From Cepaea nemoralis (taxonomy: Eukaryota; Mollusca; Gastropoda; Stylommatophora; Helicidae): a stretch of DNA of 64,000 nucleotides. Below, piece by piece: positions 45,151-56,029 of the stretch. Under the pieces are notes generated by a model. The model saw only the letters and a list, made by a program, of their open reading frames with translations, searched no databases and was not told the DNA's origin. The stretch is taken from NCBI GenBank assembly GCA_014155875.1, contig JACEFZ010015028.1, positions 1-64,000 on the forward strand. The letters are read 5' to 3'. The position numbers were made by a program, and so were the translations under genes. Position 1 is the stretch's first letter. The number at the start of each line of letters is the position of its first letter.

Positions 45151-45735
45151 TTCGAAAGGAAGACCTAGCTACGTCTAGCCACTAGACCAGACGCTCCTAA
45201 AGGAATACCTAGCTATGTATAGCCACTATACCAGACGCTCCTCAAGGAATACATGGCTATGTCTAGCTACTATACCAGACGCTCACCAAGGAATACCTAG
45301 CTATGTCTGGCCACTAGACCAGACGCTCCCCAAGGAATACCTGGCTATGTGTAGCCACTAGACCAGACGTTCCCCAAGGAATACCTGGCTATGTCTAACC
45401 ACTAGACAAGACGCTACTCAAGGAATACCTGGCTATGTCTGACCACTAGACCAGACGCTCCCCAAGGAATACCTAGCTATGTCTGGCCACTAGACCAGAC
45501 GCTACTCAAGGAATACCTGGCTATGTCTGGCCACTAGACCAGACGTTCCTCAAGGAATACCTGGCTATGTCTGGCCACTAGACCAGACGCTCCTCAAGGA
45601 ATACCTGGCTATGTCTGGCCACTAGACCAGACGCTCCCCAAGGAATACCTGGCTATGTCTGGCCACTAGACCAGACGCTTTTCAAGGAAGATCTGGCTAT
45701 GTCTAGCCAGTAGACCAGACGCTCCTCCAGCAAGA
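45128..45735. repeat. 44 bp minisatellite, about 13 units
   Basis: The unit is GGCCACTAGACCAGACGCTC then CCCAAGGAATACCTGGCTAT and GTCT. On the minus strand each unit holds TGGTCTAGTGG, which fits the pol III A-box consensus, and the first unit grades into the A box of the adjacent SINE head. Confidence 0.97.
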
Positions 45736-45754
45736 CCTATATATATAGTCAAAT

Positions 45755-45975
45755 GGTCAAATGGTACCAGTCAACAGCATACCACAACAAGCAATGATGT
45801 ACAGACCAGATGGAAAGAGAGGAAGAGGCCGACCACGTAAACGTTGGACGGAGGGAATAGTAGAGTCCATGGGAATATCGATGTATGAAGCCCATAATCG
45901 GGCAATCTCACGATGTTTATACTTCAACTCGACACCGCAAGGTACAAGAGGAACATGATGAGATGAGAGATGATG
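45755..45975 (+). mobile_element. LINE 3' end with (GATGA)n tail
   Basis: Reads MMYRPDGKRGRGRPRKRWTE, then GIVESMGISMYEAHNRAIS and STPQGTRGT followed by TGATGAGATGAG. It resembles the RTE-type C-terminus (GRPRKRW). It is 5'-truncated and abuts the next RTE. Confidence 0.7.
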
Positions 45976-46058
45976 CCAATGTTGAAGATGGAGGTTCGAA
46001 ATGTTTTTAAGCATATGAAAGCTGGCAAGGCCCCCGTGCAGATAACATCACAACAGAA

Positions 46059-46787
46059 ATGATTAAAGCTTTAGAAGAATTTGGACTAGAGCAAGTCACC
46101 AAACTTCTGAACACATTATATGATACTGGAGATATACCTTCTGAATTATGTAACTCTGTATTTATTGCAATCCCAAAGAAATCAGGAGCCGTGGAATGTG
46201 ATCAACATAGAACAATTAGTATAATGGGTCACATCACAAAGATTTTGCTAAGAATTATCGTGCAAAGAGTGAGGAAGAAAATACAACCTGAAATAGGGGA
46301 AGAACAATGTGGGTTTGTAAAAGGAAAGGGTACAGTAAATGCTGTGTATATGCTGCGAACAGTTATTGAACGTGCTATAGAAGTAAACAAGGATATACAC
46401 CTTTGCTTTATCGACTACACAAAGGCTTTTGATAGAGTTAGACATGTCAACATGGTAGATATGCTTGCAGATCTACAAACTGATGGAAAAGACATTAGAC
46501 TTATAAAATACATATATTGGAAACAACAATATGCCATAAGAACTGATAATGAAGTGGAACAATATCAACCTATTAAGAGAGGTGTTAGGCAAGACTGTGT
46601 AATGTCTCCAGACCTTTTTTCCCTATACAGTGAACATATTTTCAGAAATGTAGAGGATATAAATGGAATCATCATTGGAGGACGAAACATCAATACCATT
46701 AGATATGCATATGATACAGTATTGATGGGACGCAGAGGTGTTTCCAAGGCACCAGGGCTGGGTTCTATACTGACCAAGACATATTGA
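46059..46787 (+). pseudogene. RTE reverse transcriptase with mutated YADD motif
   Basis: RT blocks in order: KSGAVECDQHRTISIMGHI (motif 1-2 region), EEQCGFVKGKGTVNAVYMLR, CFIDYTKAFDRVRH with motif A aspartate, KRGVRQDCVMSPDLFSLYSE (motif B, with D for the usual G after RQ), and RYAYDTVL at motif C. The first catalytic Asp of YADD is Tyr, from a single base change (GAT to TAT), so polymerisation would be lost. The last 20 residues of the frame come from the inserted element, beginning after position 46726. Upstream sequence (KHMKAGKAP) is in another frame. The initiator at 46059 is internal. Confidence 0.85.
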
Positions 46788-47048
46788 CACGTCCTCACCG
46801 AGCTTTCTGGGCAACAGGTCCCTCCAGGGTCCTGGCTAAAGTCAGTAAGATCGTTGATTCCTCCGAAGTCGGAGAGTGTCTGGCCTGCACGGCGAGGAAC
46901 CACCAGTCTCCACACCAATATGCCAGACATGGGGCAACGGATACTCACGCAAACCTCAGGTCCTGTATGACATCACTCTAATGTTGGACAACAGGATCCC
47001 TTCATCACAGCCAGCGAACAGCCAGCGAACACAAGCAAGCAAGCAAGC
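46727..47048 (+). mobile_element. 322 bp SINE-like insertion with (AAGC)n tail
   Basis: It is flanked by ATACAGTATTGAT on both sides (46714-46726 and 47049-47061), a 13 bp target-site duplication, and ends in CAAGCAAGCAAGC. It contains a weak B-box-like GGGTTCTATACT near its start. It is inserted just after motif C of the RTE RT. No second copy is seen here. Confidence 0.85.
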
Positions 47049-47806
47049 ATACAGTATTGATTGCAGACAATGCACAAGATCTAAAAACAATTAGTAGACG
47101 CGGTTGTTTTACACAGTGAGCAGCTGGGGTTGGACTTAAATTGTAAGAAGACACAGGTTATGGTCGTCACTAGGAAGAAGGAAGTACCACAATGTAATAT
47201 ACAAGTAAATAGGAATATTCTTCAACAAGTGAATCTGTACAGTTATCTCGGAACAGTCATGACATCTGATGGGAGATGCCTTGAAGAGATTAGAACAAGG
47301 CGAAAGTAGCCTTTAGCAAGATGAAAAACATTCTGACCAATAAAATGATGTCAACTGAAACGAGAAAAGAGTGTTGAGGGGGTACATAGAGCCTGTTCTT
47401 TTGTATGGATGTGAAACTTGGACAATGAGCAGTCAAGCTGAAAATATCTGATGGCTGCAGAAATGTGGTTTCTGAGGAAAATGCAAAGAATACCATGGAC
47501 AGACCAAAAAAAAAAAAAAAACAATGATCAAGTACTACAGGAGACAAATGAAAATTGCAAATTGATTAGAGAAATTAGACGTAGACATTCAACATTTTTT
47601 GGGCATGTTATGAGAAGAATTGGATTGGAGAACTTAGTGACAACTGGCAAGATCGAAGGGAACAGACCAAGAGGAAGACCGAGAGGAAAATACCTGGATA
47701 GCTTGGCCACATGGCATTGACGAGAGAGGAGCACTGAGCTGATCCACGACGCTGGTGATCGCATGAATTCGCGAGTCATGACCGCCCACGCTTTCCGGTA
47801 TGGCAC

Positions 47807-47899
<93 letters not shown>
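47807..47899. repeat. (TA)n microsatellite
   Basis: About 46 perfect TA units at the 3' end of the RTE copy. Confidence 0.98.
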
Positions 47900-47903
<4 letters not shown>

Positions 47904-48419
47904 TCTCCGATACAATTAGCATCTTGCCATTCAAACCTTTTATTTATCAACTTCATATTATCTACATGATTTTAGGAAACTAAAAGACCATACATGTAAA
48001 GCTATTAACACGTTCTTAGTCAATGCATTGATAGACAATCCAGCTTAACGTAAGTAACACATCTTAAGGCGTTGAGGACAATAGTATAAGCCAAACGAAA
48101 TGAAATAGATATGCGAACATGACAGACAATAACATAACATTATCAGCGACAGAGATATCCCATAAGAATTATGCAGAAATGATGTCGCTGCCTCCACGAC
48201 TGACCCCCTTCCCCCTCTCTCCTCTCCTCCTCTCCCCCCCCCCGACGTAGAAAACTATCCATGAATAAGACAGTTAATAAGTAGCTAGGTCTTGGGTGCA
48301 CCAAAATCATCATCTGCTAAAACAAATATGCATACGATCTCCGTGAACTGTTTTTAACCACAGCTCAGGCATTGTTGTTCAAAGTCGAGTACTGTTTTAC
48401 AAACACAGAGAGTCGTAGC
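47900..48419. other. No recognisable gene
   Basis: Includes a C-rich patch at 48205-48243. Confidence 0.4.
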
Positions 48420-48640
48420 AGCGCAGTGGTTCACAAGATTGCATGTTGGTTAGGTAGCCATATGTCCGAATTCCATCGGGATGAGCATCAACCTTGACCA
48501 AAATGGGTACCAGGAAACTGTACGCAACCGGTGTAAAATTGGCCGCATGACCCATAAAGTGATGACTGGTGTGTAATATATGTGAGGTTAACACCGCATA
48601 CCCAGTACCCCGTAAGGTTTGAAAAAATGTCCATTGTTTT
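48420..48640 (+). mobile_element. tRNA-like SINE, SINE-C related
   Basis: GTAGCAGCGCAGTGGTTCAC (A-box-like), then GTCCGAATTCCATCGGG (B-box-like) and ACCAAAATGGGTACCAGGAA, resembling the SINE-C body. Confidence 0.5.
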
Positions 48641-49199
48641 ACGTTATATTTACAAATACCCAATTGTCATGATTTCACTGTGTATCAACCAGATAATGAC
48701 AATACAGACGGTCATATTCATGGCCTGTGTGCAAAGCTACATTTGTTTTTTTAACCGGGACAGAAAAACAATAAAGTCGGAATGCACAGCTGCAGTTGTT
48801 TACCAGTTAGATCAAAGACACCGCTAACCTTGAGAAGTCTCCAACATCAAACAGGAAAATCGTCTTTGACAGTCCCCACAAGAGGGAAAATTGTAGGCAT
48901 ATGTTGAAAAAAGGGGGAGATAATCTACTCTTGTGACATTGATTAAACCCAAGGGAGAGAATTTATTCAGAAATGGATAATCTGCCCTTGAACCACTTTT
49001 GTTAACATCAAAATAAAAGTCACATGACCAATTCCAGGTCTTTGCCAAAAAACACGATTTGAGGACAACTAATGTAACTTTGGCAGCTGATGTGTGCAGA
49101 AGTGAAAATTGGCTTGATCCGTGTGAATAGAATCGCCTGTGTTGGTTTTATGTAACCCATATCTTTATGGCGAATGGCGTATTCAATTCAGGATTTGAG
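48641..49199. other. No recognisable gene
   Basis: No signal on either strand. Confidence 0.4.
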
Positions 49200-50690
49200 T
49201 CAGAATGGCATAAGGTATTTTAAAGATTGTGCTAGCTATAAATAATGTGGAGAAGCTTAGAAATATAGTTTAGAAAGATATTATAGTGTTGTTACAGGAG
49301 TGATGCAGTTGTGCTTAAGGTATTGTAGAGAGTATATTTAAGCCTAGTTAATATAAGCAGTAGCCTCGGTAAAACTAGCTAGAGTAATGAATAGAATTAG
49401 CTCTGCTAGTGAGAATTGTGTAGTGGGGTGATATTGGGGAAGATTGGGGATGGGGAGAATGTACAATGATGAGATCTCCAGTGAGGTCTGCTGGGGGTCT
49501 ACACTTTACATTTTGCTCTGTCCTGATCTTAACCCACTGCAGACAGGAGTGAAGAACTCCTATGCCCATGACATAGTTGGTTCACTGTCATGTATCTGAG
49601 TGAGGCGGACACCCCCCCCCCCCCCCAATGGAGGTCAGGGACAGTTGCTATCACCAAATGTGTTGTTCTCTTGTTGACAGGTTCCTTTAGGTCACTCAAG
49701 TCACTGAGAATGGAGACCTTGGTGCAGGCAGTTGGTCAACATCTTTTGCACTTAGCCCATGATAAAAAGGGTTTACGGGAACAAGCATAAGAGGGATTAT
49801 CAAACGTCACACATTAACAGAATACAAGAAATTGTTTTCTCCGCACCATTTTGGAGGAAGACCAATCGTCAAATTAATGTTTCAAACATCACTTGGGAAC
49901 AGAATAGTAGAAAGTGAATTTCTTTTACACCACCTGGGAAAAGACCAGAGGGCAGTATGTTTTACACGACAGGTGAACAAACAAAGAGATACAGTTATTC
50001 CCCATCACATGGGAATAAATCAGTATAAACTGATTAGGAAGTTAGTATAACAATGGTCTTGTGAACAGTAGACACTTGAGACAGGAAGTACATTTATTTC
50101 AAAGAACAGTATGTTCGTGTCCTCACTAGACAAGGGTGTTATAAGTATAAGAACAAATTAGACATATACTAACTGTGTGATCCAGACAGGATTTAGGGTC
50201 GGACTGTGACTAGTTCTTTTGAGTGATCAAACAGCCACCGGTGGAAATCTACATCTAGCAGGATGGACACATACCTGGGTGAGGTCATGGTGGAATGAAT
50301 GAGGATATGGTGTGATCCTTTCTGGGATGATAGGGCTGGGCTCTTCAGCTACCTGGTCTATGTCCGCACCCAATAGAAATATTCGACACACATTCTACAC
50401 TTTACTCACACACATTTCTCACACCTATACTCTTGGTTTAATAAATTATTTTGTATCTATTTGTTAAAGCTTGAGTTGTGGAGTATGTTATGTTGGGGAA
50501 AAGTGAGAGGGGGCATGATACAAGGGTGAGTGAGAGTAAGAAAGAGGTGTTTGCAGACCGACGGAGTTTTGTGGACGGAGTCTGGTGGTTTCTCTAGGAC
50601 AATAATATTGGGATAATAAAAATGTAGTGTTGATTCTCCACACTCCTAGGGACAACACGAAAGTAAGTAAGGAAGATTTACGACACCAAT
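49200..50690 (+). repeat. Long dispersed repeat, copy 2 (pair with 26.7 kb)
   Basis: Shares ordered landmarks with 26700-28075, for example AGTAGCCTCGGTAAAACTAG, CCAAATGTGTTGTT, AATAAATTATTTTGTATC, GAGTTGTGGAGTATGTTATG, GAGAGGGGGCATGAT and CCTAGGGACAACACG. Same orientation, 22.5 kb apart. It holds a poly-C run at 49610-49627. The open frame at 49832-50050 has no recognised family. Confidence 0.6.
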
Positions 50691-51059
50691 ATCCCCCATT
50701 GCTTGTGATAGTGACGTTTTTCTTACCTATACCTATTACGTCACAAGGCTTGTAAGAGTGTCCATTAATTTATGTTTTGGTTCTGTCGTCCTGTTACTGA
50801 GGTGAGTGCGTGGAAAGACACTGTGAGCTGTAAATTTCGCGTGGAGTGTTTTTACTTTTGTCCGCGGTTGTTTGTAGCGCGAACTGCATGTTCATAAAAA
50901 ATACGGCCGGCGAGTCGCTGAACTAACTGGGTTGCCTTATGCAGTAATGCGTGATGCTGGTTTCTTAGTGACTGCCACTTCCATCGAATATGCACTGTAT
51001 TTTTCGTCGCGGACTTTTGTGATCACATTTTAACAGCGGCATTATGCTTTGTATACTTG
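50691..51059. other. No recognisable gene
   Basis: No signal beyond short frames. Confidence 0.4.
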
Positions 51060-51215
51060 TGCGGGCTGTTGGTTTGTCGAAACTACTGTCTGTTCCATTT
51101 TTTACAGTGTGCAGTGAAGAGCATTTTGTGTGATGTTCCCTGGCACAGGAACGGAGCAAAATATGGCGACCCTTTGCGTGAAGTTGGAACCGGGATTGAC
51201 TAACTAACTCATTAT
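51060..51215 (+). mobile_element. SINE-D / short dispersed repeat
   Basis: GGGCTGTTGGTTTGTCGAAA, TGTGTGATGTTCCCTGGCAC and GTGAAGTTGGAACCGG, ending GACTAACTAACTC. It is the uninterrupted counterpart of 21722-22335. Confidence 0.75.
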
Positions 51216-51849
51216 CTATACCCAATATGTCTCAAGGTGTGGAAAAGGATTATTTAAATTATAATTACCTTAATAGGAATAATTCTCATTGAGTTACATG
51301 GAGGATCTTTATCCTGTTCTTCTTATTGTTTAAACAAAGCCAGTACATTCCATTAGCTTCATTTTTCTGGCCGTCATCTAATGTTTGTCTAAACCACAAA
51401 CAATACAGTTGGTGACCTGCCTGTGCAGAAGTATGTGATATGTCCAGCAAGCAATCAGTGTATGTATGTCATGAGTTAGACACCTATGATTAAGAACATA
51501 AATAAATTAGGTCAGAGATTGATACTTCGCATCCCTGCTGGTCTCTTCTCATCGTTGTTTCCTTAACCATACTCGGGCCTTCAGGCCGCTTCCCTGCTAC
51601 CCTCACAAAGTCGAGATCACCAGAGGTATTATTCAGTTCAGTGTTTCCCCTCTTCCTGCTTCTTCCTCTATCTGTTGCCACATGGTGCCTTGAGGCATTG
51701 GGCTGGAGTCTAGTGACAAGGCAATGTCTAAATCCGGTCTAGGAAACATGCACACACTAGGTCTAAACTCATTCAGTCCGCCTGTGTTGTGCTGAATCAT
51801 GTTCGAGTTGCATCCCAATATACCTCTCCGCAGATTTACAGAAAAAAAT
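51216..51849. other. No recognisable gene
   Basis: A weak echo of LINE sequence near 51680-51740 is too short to call. Confidence 0.35.
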
Positions 51850-52365
51850 TGACTTTACAGCTTAGTTTGGATTTACAACTAATGTTGGACTTACAGGTAA
51901 TGTTGGATTTACAGCTAAGGTTAAGTTTGGATTCACAGGTTGGATTCACAGCTAAGTTTGCATTTACAGCTAATGGTGAGTACAGATATAAAGTTAGATT
52001 TACAGTTAGTGTTGGATTTACTGCTAACGTGTGAATTACAGCAAATATTTCATATACTGTTAAGGATGGATTTATAGATAATATTTAATATAGATATAAA
52101 GTTCGACTTACAGCTAATAAGGATTTACAGATAAGGCTGGAGTTAAAGCTACGTTTGAATTTACATCTAATATTGGATTTACATCTCAAGCTGCATTTAT
52201 AGATAAGGTTTAATTTACAGATAATGTTGGATTGAGACAAGGTTGGAGTTACAGATAATGTTGGAGTTACAGATATTGTTGGATTTACAGACAATGTTGG
52301 ATGTATAGATACCGTTGGATTTACAGATAATGTTGGAGTTACAGATGCGTTTGCATTTTGTAGCT
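51850..52365 (+). repeat. Degenerate 18 bp tandem repeat
   Basis: Variants of GTTGGATTTACAGATAAT. The regular end is 52205-52345. Because 18 is a multiple of 3, open frames of repetitive LDLQ type arise. Confidence 0.9.
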
Positions 52366-52424
52366 AAGGTTTTCTACTGGAAGGAACCGTCTTCCCTAAA
52401 TCTGCGTTCCCTCTTTCCGTACCT

Positions 52425-52500
52425 GTTACAAAGTCTTGTAACAAAGCTTGTTACACAGGATTGTTACACAGGCTTGTTACACAAGCTTGTTAGAAAAGCT
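52425..52500 (+). repeat. Short tandem repeat around CTTGTTACACAAG
   Basis: Five to six units of TTGTTACACAGGC and variants of about 15 bp. Confidence 0.85.
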
Positions 52501-52689
52501 TTTTACGAAGATAATCTTGCTTGCAATGCGGACTCGAGTCACACAACTCCGGCCCTATTGCCACATACACGTATGAACATAACATAATTGATCTCGAGGC
52601 AGTTTCATGCTTTGAGTCTGTGATATATATGATAACGCCACATTTAGCTGGCCTGGAAGCCAGGACGAACATAGGGCCAATCTTTGCCT

Positions 52690-52770
52690 CACCTTTCCAA
52701 GCAACGAGCTCAGGAGTCGATCCCACTTCCCATCGGGCTCATGACCTTGCCAGCGCAGTTCACTATTAAC
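52690..52770 (-). mobile_element. tRNA-like SINE head
   Basis: The reverse complement carries GGGATCGACTCC (B box) and CTGCGCTGGCAAGGTCATG upstream. Confidence 0.45.
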
Positions 52771-54074
52771 TTCGTTAACGCACCAGCTACATATACTCGT
52801 GCCCGTTGTTTATTTAGCTGAATTCTTAGCAGCGAGAACAGACTATACCTATAATAGCCTACCTAATAAATGTCCAGAGAAACGCAGTTCTATAGCAAAA
52901 AGAAAACGTGTTAAATCAATATAGCCAACCGCGTAATCAATAAATCATTTCTCAAATTAATGCTTGCCTGTATGCCTTTAGAATAGATCTTAAAAATTTC
53001 TATTTAACACCGCTCAAAGCCTGTTTAAACGTATCCATTCTACACCACACAACCTCCCTAACTCGGCTCGCCATTGTGAATAAGCCTGCCATAGTTCAAT
53101 AATTAAGTTGCCAGCTTGGCCGGTATAGACCAAGATTAGTTTTCCTGTCTAATATTGATTGGCCAGGCGAGACACATCTACTTCTAGCTTCATTTTCTTT
53201 ATTCAGTATGCGCATTCCAAAATTTTAATGTAATTAATGTCATTCCTTTTCTCTCTAATTTCCATTTCTAAAATAACTTTCCGAACTTGTTAAAACTATT
53301 GCGATTTTCATTTTTTTTTCACCTTAGCCTCTATTGTATCCTTGTTATATTTTTCAACGCATGCTTGGCAATATCAAAGCTCCGATTCTTTCTTTCCATG
53401 AAAAAGCAATTTCCTTTATAAACTATTTTCGGCGTTTGGTTGATTGTATTCTAATTATGCATTTGATTATGTAAGATTGTTTTGTGTCCGTGTGAAATGA
53501 AAATGATAAAATAAGTTGCTTTTTGGGTGTCTGGGGTGAAACTATAAATTGTTAATATTGTGGTTATAATATACGAGAGGGTTTCAAATGAAAAAAACTT
53601 AAGAGTGTGATATAAATTACAGTAACCATGCCATTGTCTTGTAACCTGTCAATATTGTTGTTAAGGATGAAAAGAGTGTTCAGCACCTGATATCACGATG
53701 CAGACGAACACGGTGACGGTCATAAATATAGTTTAACGCTGGCCACCACACTTTTGACATGCCAAAGAGGAGCAGCTTTCTGTTATCCAGTGTTGATCAG
53801 TGAAGGTGTTAAACCTATAGAAACTCATCGGCGAATGAAGGGAAAGTATGCTCACGCATGCTTGTTAGTCCAGCAATAGTGTAAGTGGGTTAGGAAGTTT
53901 CAAACAGGCGTGATTCCTGTGACAGACTGTTCACGGCCGGGTTAGGCACACCGAGTAGTGACCTCAGAGTCGATTATCGGTGCTGGAGGACTTGCGTTGA
54001 ACGCAGTGGTGACTACATCGAAAATGATATTTTACTTCTTTAGTTCTTTACTGTGTCATACTGTTTTTTTTTTC
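52771..54074. other. No recognisable gene
   Basis: The longest stretch in the window without an assigned element: A/T-rich, no long open frame and no tandem structure noticed. Confidence 0.4.
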
Positions 54075-54325
54075 TTTTAAAGTTGCATATCACTTACAGG
54101 ACGTTGCAGTCAACACCAGAATGTTTCAGCTGTTGATGTTCTTGGCAAGATTACGCTCAGTAGTTTGCCATTGCTTTCTGAGCGACAGGCTTACATACCC
54201 CGTAAGTAACCAACGCGACGTGATCCGATGCCGAATTTAGCGCAGTTGTGTTCTTCACGTGGATATACCGGATTACGGAGAAAGTCGTTAACCATTCGCC
54301 AGGGAGACCGGCGTGTCATAATATT
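54075..54325 (-). mobile_element. SINE-B
   Basis: GTTGCATATCACTTACAGG, ACGTTGCAGTCAACACCAG and AGTAGTTTGCCATTGCTTTC are the reversed SINE-B 3' end. Confidence 0.8.
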
Positions 54326-54479
54326 TTCACCCAAAATAAAACAAACAAAAAAGAAAACATAAGATTTTCAAGTGATGCCCCCTCGTATTAGACCCAGCAT
54401 TGGGGCCCCAAGTGTTTGTTATTATTTTTGTATTTCATTTATGATCGGTTAATGAACATTTCTAAGAATTATAAATGGC

Positions 54480-54690
54480 CTCAACGTGACCGATAGGTTA
54501 AGAGCGCAAGTTCTCAAACTTCCGGTGCGCTCATAGCGGGGTTAGGGCTTCAACCCCTACACCGGCATTAAGTTGGCCTAAAAGGTTGACTTCTCGTTCA
54601 GAAAGCAATGGCAAACTGCTGAACGCAACATTGCCTATAAATCAACCTGGGCTTGACCGCAACGTCCTGTAAATAGGATGCAACATTTGT
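54480..54690 (+). mobile_element. SINE-B
   Basis: The tRNA-like head is GACCGATAGGTTAAGAGCG. The end has AGAAAGCAATGGCAAACTGC, TGACCGCAACGTCCTGTAAA and GGATGCAAC. It is opposite in orientation to the copy 150 bp upstream. Confidence 0.8.
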
Positions 54691-54714
54691 AAATAGCTTA
54701 TAAAGGGGTTTAAG

Positions 54715-54940
54715 GGCAAGGGTGTCGACTTCATTGCATCGAGTTTTATCCAGTACGGCTCGGTCTCTTTCTGCAGAGCCGAAAACATCGCACAGAGCAC
54801 AAACTTCTGAGCTGCATCAACAACCGCCCAGGAATATCCGAAAAAAATCGCACCCGTGAACCTAGTGACAAACTCCGGAAACGAACCCATGATCTTCGGA
54901 GCGCAAGACAGGCGGTTTAACCACTTGGCCACGGTGACCA
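54715..54940 (-). mobile_element. SINE-A
   Basis: GGTGTCGACTTCATTGCATC, ACGGCTCGGTCTCTTTC, and CCACTTGGCCACGG (reverse of the A box). Confidence 0.8.
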
Positions 54941-55276
54941 GCTAGCTACAACTGTATACCTCTAACTGACTTTCCCCAGAAGCGCCGTATATTAAGCATC
55001 TGCTGTCTGTATGAATTATTGAATGTGCCACAGACATTGCTACGTGAGTCTGCCAGACAGGCCCAGATGAAAGATATAGCAGCATCGAAATATAGTCTGA
55101 CGTTATATATGGAAGAGTTCCAAAGTTCAGGCTGGACAATCGAAGAGATGTTGACATTACTTGTAGGTCAGTGAAATAGAACACGCCAAAGAACGGATAT
55201 AGAAATGAAGACAAATTCGTGACGGTTGGGTAACAATGTCTATAAATGCAAATATAAATCAATGACGAATATATTA
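54941..55276. other. No recognisable gene
   Basis: A 128-residue minus-strand frame ends here (54942-55328) but has no family signal and overlaps the next repeat. Confidence 0.4.
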
Positions 55277-55282
55277 TACTAG

Positions 55283-55900
<618 letters not shown>

Positions 55901-56029
55901 TTATTGGTTGCGGTTAGAACAACCTTAGATAAACGAAGACCAACTTACAAAAAGCATTAGAAAGAGCACTTGAAAGATCTTTACATATTCCCCCAACAAT
56001 TAACTTGTGTAAATGGAACAGCGGCAGCA

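Larger units (their letters stand above)
45985..47806 (+). mobile_element. RTE family 2, RT to 3' end, interrupted by a SINE-like insert
   Basis: An RT open frame is followed by a 322 bp insertion at 46727-47048. The 3' domain then runs to 47760 (MWFLRKMQRIPWT, FFGHVMRRIGLENLVTTGKI and GNRPRGRPRGKYLDS at 47450-47720). The element ends in (TA)n. Frameshifts occur near 46045 and after 47100. Confidence 0.85.

Noticed and set aside
45128..45735. CRISPR-like array of regular 44 bp repeats
   Set aside because: There are no unique spacers; the whole period is repeated. The context is eukaryotic retrotransposons with no cas genes.
26700..50690. One 24 kb LTR retrotransposon bounded by the long repeat pair
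   Set aside because: The two copies are too diverged for LTRs of a single insertion of that size, and the DNA between them is a mixture of unrelated elements.
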